A stretch of 55,930 nucleotides of DNA from Phoronis australis. Lineage: Eukaryota; Phoronida; Phoronidae. Location: NCBI GenBank assembly GCA_002633005.1, contig NMRA01000781.1, forward strand, positions 88,022 through 143,951, written 5' to 3'. Both the position numbers and the translations under genes were made by a program. How positions within the stretch are numbered: position 1 is the first letter of the stretch; every line of letters starts with the position of its first letter. Under the pieces are notes generated by a model. That model was not told the origin of the DNA. It saw only the letters and a program-made list of their open reading frames with translations, and made no database searches. Positions 1 to 9,200 of this stretch are shown here, in pieces.

Positions 1-413
1 GATGTTATTATTTATTATCGGAATAGGAAGTCCTCCAACTTGGTCATGAAAAATAACATTTCTAAAGCGAAAGTCCGCCCCGTTGCACAGTGTAGTGTTG
101 TTTATGAGTTTGTATGCCCTATGAACGAATGTCTTCGTTCAAACGTCAAACAATGTTACATTGTTCAAACGGTTTGCAGTCTTTCCCGTCGGTTATCCAT
201 GCATCTTCAAAATGGCGCCATACAAGATCATTTTCTGCAATGCCACGCACGTAAAATCACCCGTCAAGACATTGTGGAAATCACGTCAATTCGCTACGTG
301 GAGCAAGATGTTCTGCGTTTGAAAGTATTAGAGTCCCTTTTAATTGCTTTTGAAAAGCCTGTTTTGAATGAGCAGCAAACAGGGTCACGCCGCACGTTAC
401 ACTTGTTTGCGTG
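1..413 (+). pseudogene. Penelope-like element, 3' end of ORF (GIY-YIG endonuclease), 5' truncated by window
   Basis: An open frame runs from the window edge to a TGA at about 412-414. It encodes the C-terminal GIY-YIG type endonuclease of a Penelope-like retroelement. Visible landmarks are VVYEFVCP, then CYIVQT (the second half of the GIY-YIG signature, with the final Gly replaced by Val), SLSRRLSMHL and DHFLQCH, and near the end LLIAFEKPVLNEQ. The copy at 10190-10929 aligns along its whole length and keeps YIG. In this family the domain nicks target DNA during retrotransposition. The YIG to YIV change and the intronic position of the fragment suggest a dead copy. The reverse transcriptase part lies left of the window. 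Family call is firm; activity is unlikely. Confidence 0.8.
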
Positions 414-1365
414 ACTTTCCTGTTACCGCAATTCATTAGTCATTCTTTACAGTATGTCACACCCGCCGTATCTCACTGTGTGTGTCGTCAGCTTATACTC
501 TGTGGTGGCATTACTGCGTCATTTTATCTTCACTTGAGAATGAAACAAGTATGTTTCAAAATATCATGTGTCTTTTAATTATGTCGCTAGGTCAGTTACT
601 CTATCTATGTTCAGTTGAGAGTAGAGTTTTGTTCCGAAAGTACGAACGTAATGAAATAAAGACTGTGAACAGTGAAAAGTGTCGTGCATTTAACAAATTC
701 TGTATTACTGAAAGTATAATTAACCCTACCGGTGAAACTTGTCAAGGTCAGTGAAGACCCAACTGATGTGCTTCACACTTGTGCCAGTTATGCTGCTATA
801 ATTTTACATAGATATCATTATGTTGATACTCAACAGTGGTTCATGTTTCGCTCATGTAGTGAGATAAATTGTTGAAACGAATTACTTAGTTTATTTTTGA
901 CTAACTACATGTGTAGATATAGATACCTTTCATGCAAGTGGCTCCTTATCCTTTTGAAAGTCTCCTTGCCTTGTTTTGATGTTTCTAATATGTAATCAGT
1001 GACTATTATATATATCGTCTTTAGTAAAACCTTAGTTTTGTTTGTTAACCTTCGACTACTACATGTCCCACTCTTAAGATGAGCTTAGCAACTACGAACG
1101 ACATGTGTAGAGGCATGACTATTTGTTTTATGAATGGCTAAATAATCTTTCTATCTATCTATCTATCTTGGTATTTTTACCAAAAATGAAGGACAACCTT
1201 ACTGGTAATCTATGGGGTTTATTTTCTCTGAGAATTCGAGTTGGTTACATTGAAGCTCGGTTGTAACAAGCATTTTCGACAGATCCAGTGAGGTTCATTG
1301 TAACCTGGCTCTACTGTATTACTTATTGTTTGGTGAAAAATATGAATTTTGTCTTTGTCTTACAG
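414..1365. other. intronic sequence, no gene seen
   Basis: This is presumed 3' UTR of the Penelope-like fragment followed by STIM intron. The only structure I see is a (CTAT)n microsatellite at 1150-1168 and the polypyrimidine/TTACAG acceptor just before 1366. Confidence 0.5.
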
Positions 1366-1487
1366 GCTGCCCAGCTACTCAAGTAGCATGTGAGAGTGAC
1401 CGTATCGGGTGGGAGGCCATCACTTTCCTGCATGGCCAACTAGACGATGATCATAATGGGAATGTGGATTTGTCTGAGAGTGATGAG
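1366..1487 (+). CDS. STIM: STIM exon: canonical EF-hand
   Basis: First STIM exon in the window. It is bounded by a TTACAG acceptor and a GAG|gtaggc donor, begins with 2 nt completing an upstream codon and ends in phase 0. It encodes the calcium-sensing EF-hand in the ER lumen. The 12-residue loop is DDDHNGNVDLSE, with acidic or Asn ligands at positions 1, 3, 5 and 9 and the bidentate Glu at 12; position 7 is Asn. The preceding helix reads WEAITFLHGQL. STIM senses ER calcium: loss of calcium from this loop unfolds EF-SAM and leads to oligomerisation and Orai activation at ER-plasma membrane junctions. Upstream exons (signal peptide) are outside the window. Confidence 0.9.
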
Positions 1488-1553
1488 GTAGGCTTCTGTC
1501 TGGTATGGTGTTGGTCATGAAAGTAGATTAGTTTATTAACTTGGTACACTGCA

Positions 1554-1906
1554 TCATGTATCAGTCGGGTGTAGATACACTGCATGGTGTGTATCAGTGC
1601 ATGGTGTGTACACTGCATGGTGTGTACACTGCATGGTGTGTACACTGCATGGTGTGTACACTGCATGGTGTGTATCAGTGCATGGTGTGTACACTGCATG
1701 GTGTGTACACTGCATGGTATGTACACTGCATGGTATGTACACTGCATGGTGTGTACACTGCATGGTTTGTACACTGATTGGTATGCACACTGCATGGTGT
1801 GTACACTGCATGGTGTGTACACTGCATGGTGTGTACACTGCATGGTGTGTACACTGCATGGTGTGTACACTGAATGGTGTGTAGATTGCATGGTGTGTAT
1901 ACTGCA
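1554..1906. repeat. 16-bp minisatellite
   Basis: About 22 copies of a 16-bp unit of the type gtacactgcatggtgt. It starts about 65 nt into the intron after the EF-hand exon. Interspersed variant units contain gtatcagtgcatggtgt. Long open frames on both strands here are artefacts, because three units (48 nt) keep a frame open. Confidence 0.95.
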
Positions 1907-1919
1907 TCATTGTATAGGT

Positions 1920-3340
1920 CAAGTATAGGATTGACCACTGATGTTGTCTTATGATAACTGCTCTTCTGAGTTCAGTGCACAATATGGCAGACATGTGAAA
2001 CTACATTTTAACAAAGTTGCAAAACCAGAATTTCCGAAAATTTCCCTTCAGCAAAAATTTTTTTCAGAATTTTAGATTAATGTGACTTAAAGAAATGACA
2101 ATTTTTGTGTAAAATTGAAGGTTGTAGTTACCTAGATATCCCCTAATGCGTAAATGCAACTTCAAAATGTGCATCATGTAGATTAGAAAAGTTTCTGATG
2201 AAACTATTTAAATCTCTGTCTACTGTGTTCTACTGAGCATTTTGTCTTCTATCCTGTGAGAGGGTTCTGGTGAAATGCCAATTCTGAGCTTCAATATGTG
2301 GTTGTGGTTATGATACAACTTTTTAAAACTAGTGAGAATTCTCGAGGAAAACTAAAAGTGAAAGTATTTGCCCACAATAGCTCTGCCTTTGGTCTTAGGC
2401 ATGTCTGAGGTGTAAGACCTCTCCTTTGAAGGAATTAGACCATGAAGAGGTTACATGAGATTATGGCCAGTGGTTTTGAATAAACTGCTCTGACCTGACA
2501 TGTTTACTTGGAGCTGCTGTAAACAATATAACAGCTTGATTTGTGTAAGGAGAGTCTCAAACTCCCTTCCATCCCCTTCTCCACCCACCTAATACATGCA
2601 AAGCAGCTTAACTTCAGTGAGAATGGCCATCTACCATATTACCAGACTAAAATTACTGCAGTGTTTAATGTACTCCTCTTCAGAACATAGGATCAGCCAT
2701 CAGCGTAATATTTGATGCAACAGAGTAATCCTGTGGGAAGGCTTAATCCACTGGAATGAATATGGCTACCAGAGTAAAATTTTCTCATAGGTTTAACGAG
2801 AGTTCACGTGAGCGCATTCAGTTTCATTGCAACCTCAGATTTTGTTTGGTTACCTGGTAAAAGTCCCATATTACCATGTAATGGAGGCCAAGTCAGAAGA
2901 AGTCAGAGAACACGTCCTGTAATTTGCTTCAAAATTTGTAAAAACCTCCAAACTTTAAAAATTTACATTTTTCCTGGCACAGTACTTTCAATTCACACTG
3001 TTTTATTTATTTTGTGGTAAATCTTCCATCGTCAGCACACATCAGACACGCGTGCTCAAATTACAACAGGAAGTAAACACAGATGGGGGGGGGGGCTAAT
3101 TTGTTGTTGTTCAGATGTATACACGTCTTGACTATTAATAAAGATTACTTATGAACCATATATTTTTCTTATTTCATTCCGCAATTTGTGATAAAATGTT
3201 TTGTTTGAAAAGTGCACCCGTGTCTCCACGAAATGAGATGTGTCCCGAGTAATGCCGAGTATATCCATTGGTATGTGTCGAGTGTTCTAGTGTTTTTATG
3301 TGAATTTCAACGTATTTTTAATTAAACTGGCATTGACATT
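1920..3340. other. STIM intron, no gene seen
   Basis: AT-rich intronic sequence. Apart from a poly-G run of ten near 3085, I recognise nothing. Short open frames here lack family similarity. Confidence 0.5.
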
Positions 3341-3349
3341 TGAAAAAGA

Positions 3350-3480
3350 ATGCCAAACCGCTGTGTAGTGGGAGGTTGTGACAATACACCTCAGGCTGAG
3401 CTGTCTGTTCACAGATTTCTAAGACTGCATAGCATGTGTGGTCAAAGTTCATAAGGAAGTACAAACAGGGCAATCAAACC
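3350..3480 (+). pseudogene. frameshifted THAP-domain fragment
   Basis: Reading from ATG at 3350 gives MPNRCVVGGCDNTPQ followed by SVHRFL. This is the N-terminus of a THAP zinc finger with its first Cys pair (C-x4-C). About 30 nt later the conserved Trp segment appears in another frame as VWSKFIRKYK, so a small indel has broken the domain near 3425. No C-x2-H half is seen. THAP domains of this type are common in DNA transposases (P-like, Kolobok). It is a relic inside a STIM intron. Confidence 0.65.
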
Positions 3481-3975
3481 ATTCTTTTCTTTTTGAAAAA
3501 ATTTTTATATCGAAAATTTCCAGAAACAGTCTGTACTAAATGCTTATTACTGGAAGAATGGTAAAATCTCCCTATCTGGGTTGCAATTTGGCAAACAAAT
3601 GAAATATCGTTTTTTTTTCATTTTTTCACAGCATCAAAAAACTGTAGTTCTTGTGAGTTGTGAACAACTGAAAGTGAATAACAGGTTATGGCATTTTTAT
3701 TGTGTCTTACACCTCTTGTAGTTTGGGTAGAAGTGTCATCAAAAGGCTATACGTCTTAGTTTGTAGCAGTTTAGCTACAGCTCTTGTTATCCTGTTCAAT
3801 GCAATCTGAAGTGCGTGGTCTTCTTATCTTAAGCTGAAGTGAGCTTAATGTGTTTAATAAATATGTTACAAATAATATGTTATAATACCTTTTGAAGGTA
3901 TGTGATGTATTAAACATTGCAGTGGTCAAGAACAACTACAAGTAACCACTGAGGTATGAGGAAGGGAAAATTATT

Positions 3976-4074
3976 GGGGAGTGGGGGGGGTGGGGGACAG
4001 GTGGGGTTGGGGGGCACGTGGGGAGTGGGGTGGGGGTACATGGGGGGCACGTGCGGGGTGGGGGGAGTCGGGGG
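3976..4074 (+). repeat. G-rich tract with G-quadruplex potential
   Basis: About 100 nt consisting almost entirely of G-runs of 3 to 8 separated by short T/A/C spacers (for example gtgggggggg, tggggttgggg, cacgtgggga). Four or more G-runs of at least four fall within any 40 nt. It lies about 320 nt upstream of the next STIM exon, on the coding strand. Confidence 0.75.
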
Positions 4075-4274
4075 CACAGAAAATTTCCTGTTTGCAAACA
4101 ATACATTCTCTCTGTCCTGCCATTTCACATTCTACTCATTTGTTCATGTATCTCTTAAACATATTTATACATGTGCATGGATTTTTATAATTGGAAGATG
4201 AGGTATTTCCTTGTCTTAGTTAAAATACAAACACATTGATAGCACAGACTCACTTGAAACATTCATCTGTTCAG

Positions 4275-4384
4275 ATTCAACAAATATTCATGCATGAAAC
4301 ACCTTGCCTTGTTGGAGACTTCATCCTACATTCAACAAATATTCATGCATGAAACACCTTCCCTTGTTGGAGACTTCATCCTAC
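4275..4384. repeat. 55-bp direct duplication abutting a 3' splice site
   Basis: Two nearly identical 55-bp units beginning attcaacaaatattc and ending cttcatcctac. The second ends 13 nt before the first base of the next STIM exon. Confidence 0.9.
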
Positions 4385-4397
4385 ATTCTTCTTGCAG

Positions 4398-4518
4398 TTT
4401 ATCCGTGAGGAGCTCAAATATGAGAACGGGTTTGAACGCCAAAGTAACTTCCATGCTCAGGGCCACGACAAGTTGATTAGTGTGACTGACCTGTGGAATC
4501 TATGGACTCACTCTCAAG
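4398..4518 (+). CDS. STIM: STIM exon: hidden EF-hand
   Basis: Starts after TTCTTGCAG in phase 0 and ends CAAG|gtacaag in phase 1. The peptide opens FIREELKYENGFERQ and continues with FHAQGHDKL and ISVTDLWNLW. This corresponds to the non-calcium-binding second EF-hand of STIM proteins, which packs against the SAM domain in the ER lumen. The reading frame joins exactly with the EF-hand exon upstream and the SAM exon downstream. Confidence 0.9.
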
Positions 4519-4795
4519 GTACAAGATAGCTGATGTGTCTCATCGTTTGTGTCGTGCATAACATTCTCTAGAAAAGATTTTTCACTCGAGTTAATGGAAA
4601 GTCAAATTTGTGACTTGTGTTTGATATATCGGGACAAAATTAATTGAATTCATACTTATTCTAAACTGTTTTTTCGTTTGATCCTACCACGTTCGTGAGT
4701 GTGGGCGCATTTTGTAATCAATCATGTACTGGTGTCTTTAGTGTCCACAACTGTATCTTACGGTGTCTATAACAGGTCAATATTCCTAGAGTTTA

Positions 4796-4995
4796 GTCTC
4801 CATCTATACACTTGTTTTTGTGTCTCCATCTATACACTTGTTTTTGTGTCTCCATCTATACACTTGTTTATATGTCTCCATTCTATACACTTGTTTTTGT
4901 GTGGATAGAGTTATTATCTCTATGGATAAACTTACTAACTTAACTTACTAACTTTAACTTACTAACTTTAACTTACTAACTTTAACTTACTAACT
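4796..4995. repeat. two short minisatellites
   Basis: Four units of about 26 bp (tctccatctatacacttg) at 4796-4898 are followed by a degenerate 13-14 bp repeat (acttactaacttta) at about 4930-4995. Confidence 0.85.
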
Positions 4996-5045
4996 CTATC
5001 GATAGACTTACGTAGTACTAACTATGGATATAATTAATATCTCCG

Positions 5046-5100
5046 AGAATAACAGAGCTGGATAGAGATGGAGTCCATCTCTATCCAGCTCTGTTATTCT
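5046..5100. repeat. perfect 27-bp inverted repeat with 1-nt spacer
   Basis: The left arm starts agaataacagagctgg and the right arm ends ccagctctgttattct. The arms are fully complementary over 27 bp around a single G at 5073, giving a 55-bp palindrome. It lies 174 bp upstream of the Kolobok-like element. Confidence 0.95.
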
Positions 5101-5277
5101 GAAGAACCAGCAAGACAACTAAGTTTCTGTTGCTGTGAACACAATTTGAACATAATTTGATAGATCCAACTGCTGCAGTGCCCCCTAGTGGTAATTTTAA
5201 TTGTCTGTGGCAATCTCAGCATTAACCAGGATTTCGTTGCATCTGCCAATTTTCAGACAACTAGCGCTCAGTATTAA

Positions 5278-5432
5278 AGGCGAAGGCAACCTTTTTCCAT
5301 GTCATTTTGAGCTAAAATAAGGTTGGTTGGTTATCCTAGACATTTTCCACTTAATTACAGCTTTTCGTAAATTTATTAATTGCTCGTCCGCTTTTCCGGA
5401 AGTGACGTTTTAGGAGGCAAGCATTTCGCGCC
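5278..5432 (+). repeat. Kolobok-like left terminal inverted repeat
   Basis: Pairs with the right repeat over about 155 bp at roughly 90% identity by eye. It contains the internal block gtgacgttttagga. Confidence 0.9.
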
Positions 5433-5540
5433 AATTTCTTTTCATATAGTCTGACTATGAGAGCTGCCGAGTCAGCCATTGTTCTACCTCGGTTGTGTTA
5501 AGTTCCGTTGTCGTTTGGTTTCATTTACTAGTCAGTCAAT

Positions 5541-6340
5541 ATGCCACACTGTTGCTGCGTACTAGGATATACTAATTATAGGCTCACGCGCGCTTTGGGA
5601 GTACCTTTGCATCGCTTTCCGATGGATGACACACTTTGCCGTACTTGGCTCGTTCGTGTGAAGAACGCAGCGTTACCCGTCCACGCAACGTACAAAGCAG
5701 TGGAGAATTACCGTGTGTGTGGCAAGCACTTTCTGCCGTCCGATTACGAAAGGGATTTGTACGCTGAACTCATGAAGGTCCCTGCGAAACAACGTTTGAA
5801 GAAGGTTGTCATTCCGTCTGTGTTGATTCCCGGCGGTGCCCCGTCGCCACCCTCGAGAAGTGCGTATTTGAAGCGAGAAGCCTCGCGAGCTGTGGCCAGT
5901 ACAGTGACTGGAGCCAGTGGAGGCACTTTATCTACTGTCACCCGTGCCTCCGAACGTACCCTAGAGCGTGCAATTCCTGGAACCAGTAGTGATTAGCTCT
6001 GTGCTGTTTTCTCCAGCCCAGAGCCTCTAAGCAGCCCTGCAGCGATATTGAGTAGTGGGAGTGATTACAGGCTCAGTTCGACACCCAGTGAAGAGGACAG
6101 TTCGTCGTCCAGTGAACAGATCGGTGAGCCAAACTTTGATAAGTTTATTGTGGACTTGTCTAAAGTGTTGGAGCTATTTAGAAGGTGCCAGGTGTGTGGC
6201 GAGGGAGTCACACGACACGATGTAAGCAGTTTGGGTGCTCAGGTCACCATCCAGTGGGAGTGTGTCGCGGGACACTCTGGCAAGTGGGACAGTTGTTCCT
6301 CTGTCCGTGGTATGCCGGAGGTCCACTTAACCATGTCCAG
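5541..6340 (+). pseudogene. THAP-type Kolobok-like transposase, N-terminal fragment
   Basis: The ORF starts at ATG 5541. Residues 1 to about 90 form a THAP domain: PHCCCVLGYTN, then PLHRFP, TWLVRV, VCGKHFLPSDYE and VIPSVLIPGG. The second zinc-ligand Cys (normally GC-x-N) is Tyr, consistent with a TGT to TAT change, so the finger is probably damaged. The frame stops at TAG 5994-5996 but continues open in the same frame through a Ser/Glu-rich linker to a Cys-rich block around 6160-6335: CQVCGEGV, WECVAGHSGKWDS and VRGMPEV. I recognise this block from THAP transposases of this group. The match fades after about 6340, where sequence becomes antisense to the opposing ORF. A single premature stop plus loss of the catalytic half marks it as a pseudogene. 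Confidence 0.8.
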
Positions 6341-6652
6341 TAGTGGCTTGGCCTCGTCGAACTCTGAACAGCACAAGCATTCCATTGAGGTAGGCATAAC
6401 AACGCACACAGTGCATTTGCACCAAGATATGTCACCACGTCTGTCCTCAGTAGCCGCCTCGTTTCTCTCAACAGCTGCCTGTGCCTGTGCGTACTCTGCC
6501 TCGTTATACTCGGGCTCAAACATGTACCCACCCACTGAATGTCCGTGAAAAAATTCCTCGTCACCACTGCTGTGAACAAGGTCTCCGTCACTCAAACTAC
6601 TGTCACTGTGATACGGGTCACCGACTCCAGCCATTTTCAGCTTACAACACAC
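6239..6652 (-). CDS. P2X7 'ballast'-like C-terminal domain protein inside the transposon
   Basis: A 137-codon ORF on the strand opposite the transposase, starting at ATG 6652 (or the Met 6 codons later). After an acidic, Ser-rich N-terminus (SDSSLSDGD) it shows YMFEPEYNEAE, a charged helix, then WCKCTVCVVMPT and ECLCCSE. This is the signature of the cysteine-rich cytosolic 'ballast' region of P2X7 receptors, also found alone in many invertebrate proteins labelled P2X7-like. There are no transmembrane segments and no ligand-binding region, so it is not a receptor. Similarity seems to end near residue 105, where the ORF runs into antisense transposase at the deletion junction, so the C-terminus is probably truncated or chimeric. 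Domain call is by memory of the motif. Confidence 0.65.
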   Translation of the reverse strand: MCCKLKMAGVGDPYHSDSSLSDGDLVHSSGDEEFFHGHSVGGYMFEPEYNEAEYAQAQAAVERNEAATEDRRGDISWCKCTVCVVMPTSMECLCCSEFDEAKPLLDMVKWTSGIPRTEEQLSHLPECPATHSHWMVT

Positions 6653-6811
6653 TAAACAATCCCTAAATCCAACGTAGTTGAGTTCTCTACTAACCTATCT
6701 TGCCGCAGAATACTCGCCGATGGAAAGTGGTGGCGACAATTGTTGAAAAACAGCACAAAACAAAAGTAGAATAGAGCAGATTCGCACGGTAAAGTCAACG
6801 CAAAACCAAGT

Positions 6812-6968
6812 GGCGGGAAACGCTTGAATCCTAAAACGTCACTTCCGGAGTAGCGGACGAGTAATCTATAAAATTACGAAAAGCTGTAATTAAGTGGAAA
6901 ATATGTCTAGGATAAACAACCAACCTTATTTTAGCTCAAAATGACATGGGAAAAGGTTGCCTTCGCCT
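6812..6968 (-). repeat. Kolobok-like right terminal inverted repeat
   Basis: Reverse complement of the left repeat, with small differences (for example an extra 2 nt and several substitutions). It ends ...GGTTGCCTTCGCCT immediately before TTAA. Confidence 0.9.
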
Positions 6969-7488
6969 TTAATTGGACTTTAAAGTTTGCTTGTGTTGCT
7001 CACTCTCATGAGTGGAAATGTTTGATAACATTATTTCCCAATATCTTTGGCATTTGTGATGCAACGAATTTTGTCAACAATTGCTAATGAAAATGTTCCT
7101 AATGTTTATGAACTTGGAATTCTTATTTAGTTGAAGACAGGTGTAGAGGTGGTCACTGCCATCTTTGAGCCAGAGAACTCAATTCCTGGCCAAGATAGAC
7201 TACTGACCTGTAAATGGGAATACTTTAGTTCTATAACTTAGCATCTGGATTTTAAACATCATATCCCCATGATGGTGAAGATGAGTGCACACCTGTGCAT
7301 GTTTATTTTCACTGGCTTGGTAATACCTGCAGCCTAGTGCTGGTTCAATTATTGTACATTATGAAAAATAAGACACACAATTTCAATAAAAACGACATCT
7401 TTCATTCAGTAAAATTGATCTGTCATTTTCTCTCACTTGTAAATCATCAATCTCTAGTTCGAATGCAGATAATGTGTTTTGGGATCCT

Positions 7489-7675
7489 TTGACTTGGACA
7501 TTATACTCAGTAACCATTGATAATCTACTTGGTGTAATATGAGTCATTGGTAACTATTAGATGAACCACATTATGCTCAGTAACCATTGATAATCTACTT
7601 GGACATTATACTCAGTAACCATTGATAATCTACTTGGACATTATATTTAGTAACCATTGATAATCTACTTAAGCA
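7489..7675. repeat. degenerate ~37-bp minisatellite
   Basis: Four units with the core cagtaaccattgataatctacttgg, one interrupted by unrelated sequence near 7540. Confidence 0.85.
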
Positions 7676-8075
7676 GACGATATTTTCACAGTAGAAGCTT
7701 AGCACAATAAGATGCGTCAGTAGCAAGCTAGTAAGACTACTCGCTTAAAACGTATTTTACAGAATCCTCTTTATTTCTGTTTTGTTTAAATTCACCTCCA
7801 CATACCATACACACCCAAACCTGTCCGGGTGGGGGTGTGGGTATAAGGTGTTTGACTATAAAGATATGCACTTGCACAAGACACTCTCACACTTGTACAA
7901 AACACTATTATTGTTGAAGTATTTTGCACCTGTGTACGAAACACCAAAACAAGGATATATTTTTAAAATTTTAATTATTGTCGAGCATTAGGTACAAATT
8001 CCTAACTGTGTTTATATGTGGTTAAATCCTGTTGTTATGGCTCTTAGTCTGACCAGTTACTCTTGTCTCTTGTAG

Positions 8076-8187
8076 TGCACAACTGGACGGTGGATGACGT
8101 GGTTGACTGGCTGGTTCACCATGTAGAACTCCCCCAGTATGTCAGTGTATTCAGGAATAATGCAGTGGATGGCAAGGCTCTACCCAG
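8076..8187 (+). CDS. STIM: STIM exon: first half of SAM domain
   Basis: Acceptor CTCTTGTAG, donor CCCAG|gtactc. It begins with 2 nt completing a Val codon and ends in phase 2 (AG). The peptide reads VHNWTVDDVVDWLVHHV, then ELPQYVSVF, and ends DGKALPR. This is the N-terminal half of the luminal SAM domain that, with the EF-hands, holds STIM inactive when ER calcium is high. The domain must continue in a following exon starting with 1 nt. I did not find that exon before the TM exon. Confidence 0.9.
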
Positions 8188-8616
8188 GTACTCTTATTAT
8201 AACTCTCTTCACCTTCCACCTATTTGTATGTGGCTGCATATTGCTGTCATCTCTGTCTGCCTATATTGTATATGTACGTGTGTACAGATAGCGTATCTGC
8301 GTAAAGAAATTAAGCGTGTGTTTTCAAAAGTTTACAGAGTTGTGTGGTCATGGCCCTACATAAATCAACCTTGATGAAATGCAAAACGTGTCTTCAAATT
8401 TAGATTAATAAAAAGTTTCAGGCATACCACTTACAATATAAGTTCTTAATGCACACGACTACTGTAATGGAACCAACTGTGCATTGTACGAGAGAACGTT
8501 TGTGTACAATAGTCATACATGCGTCAATCGTCGTCAGACCAGTCGGACAAAAATTTGTGATTTTTGCTGTATTGTGTTAATTATATCCTGATTTATGTGG
8601 GTCTGTCATCTGCCAG

Positions 8617-8776
8617 ATGTTAAGTCAAATGTACAAACCAATTATGGAAAGTAAGCTAACATGATCTACTTAATGAATTAATATATGTATATCATAATGT
8701 TAAGTCAAATGTACAAACCAATTATGGGAAGTAAGCTAACATGATCTACTTAATGAATTAATATATGTATATCATA
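8617..8776. repeat. 80-bp direct tandem duplication
   Basis: Two 80-bp copies starting atgttaagtcaaatg (8617 and 8697). They differ only by about one substitution. Confidence 0.95.
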
Positions 8777-9035
8777 ATGTGTTTGTTCACAACAGAGCCA
8801 CTGCTCACAAAGATAGTGTTTTTCTCTATTTACCCTATGTGTCTATCTCCACAGACATGCACAATGAGCTGGTTACAAATTAACTGCTGACACTGTTTCC
8901 TGAGACAGTGTGTGTAACCATGCCTATTGATCTCACTCAGCTCAGTCCGCGTTCATTTGGATACGAAGTTCATCTATTTCCGTGTGATGTTATCACGTGC
9001 TACATTACTACATATAGTATAATATAGCTTTTGCC

Positions 9036-9200
9036 GAGGAGGCAGTGTGGCCTGGTTGACAAGTGCCCGCTTTCTTTACTCGAGGTCGTGGGTTCAAGTC
9101 CCACCAGGTCACACTGCTAAACCCTTGAGCCAGGTTTCCAGCTCCTCAGCTCGGTTTTAACCATATATCAATAAAGCATAAAACTATTTCCAGGTGATCA
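9036..9200 (+). mobile_element. tRNA-derived SINE
   Basis: A 64-nt tRNA-like head spans 9048-9111. Acceptor strands TGGCCTG and CAGGTCA pair, and the T-arm GTGGG-TTCAAGT-CCCAC carries a perfect B box (GGTTCAAGTCC). An A-box-like segment begins TGGCCTGGTTGAC. The head is about 8 nt too short for a functional tRNA. The acceptor stem is unusually extended, because gcagtgtggcctgg and ccaggtcacactgc form a 14-bp inverted repeat. The downstream body ends with an AATAAAGCATAAA tail. Confidence 0.7.

Larger units (their letters stand above)
5278..6968. mobile_element. Kolobok-like DNA transposon, internally deleted, TTAA target site
   Basis: A 1691-bp element flanked on both sides by TTAA (5274-5277 and 6969-6972). 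It has imperfect terminal inverted repeats of about 155 bp that begin AGGCGAAGGCAACC. TTAA target duplication plus a THAP-domain transposase fits the Kolobok superfamily; piggyBac also uses TTAA but has no THAP. The interior carries a THAP transposase fragment reading inward from the left and a second ORF reading inward from the right. The two meet near 6330-6345, where most of the catalytic part of a transposase would be missing. I infer an internal deletion derivative that can no longer move on its own. It lies in the STIM intron before the SAM exon. Confidence 0.85.

Noticed and set aside
1451-1994. Long open frames on both strands rich in TMQCTHHAVYTPCSV-type peptide repeats
   Set aside because: They are translations of the 16-bp minisatellite. 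Frames stay open only because the unit lacks stops.
6239-6652. P2X receptor gene
   Set aside because: No transmembrane or ligand-binding region; only the C-terminal Cys-rich signature, inside a transposon.
5278-6968. piggyBac element (TTAA target site)
   Set aside because: The THAP domain and the 155-bp inverted repeats fit Kolobok better; no piggyBac transposase motif seen.
9036-9120. Functional tRNA gene
   Set aside because: Only 64 nt between acceptor strands with a poor D-arm; better explained as a SINE head.
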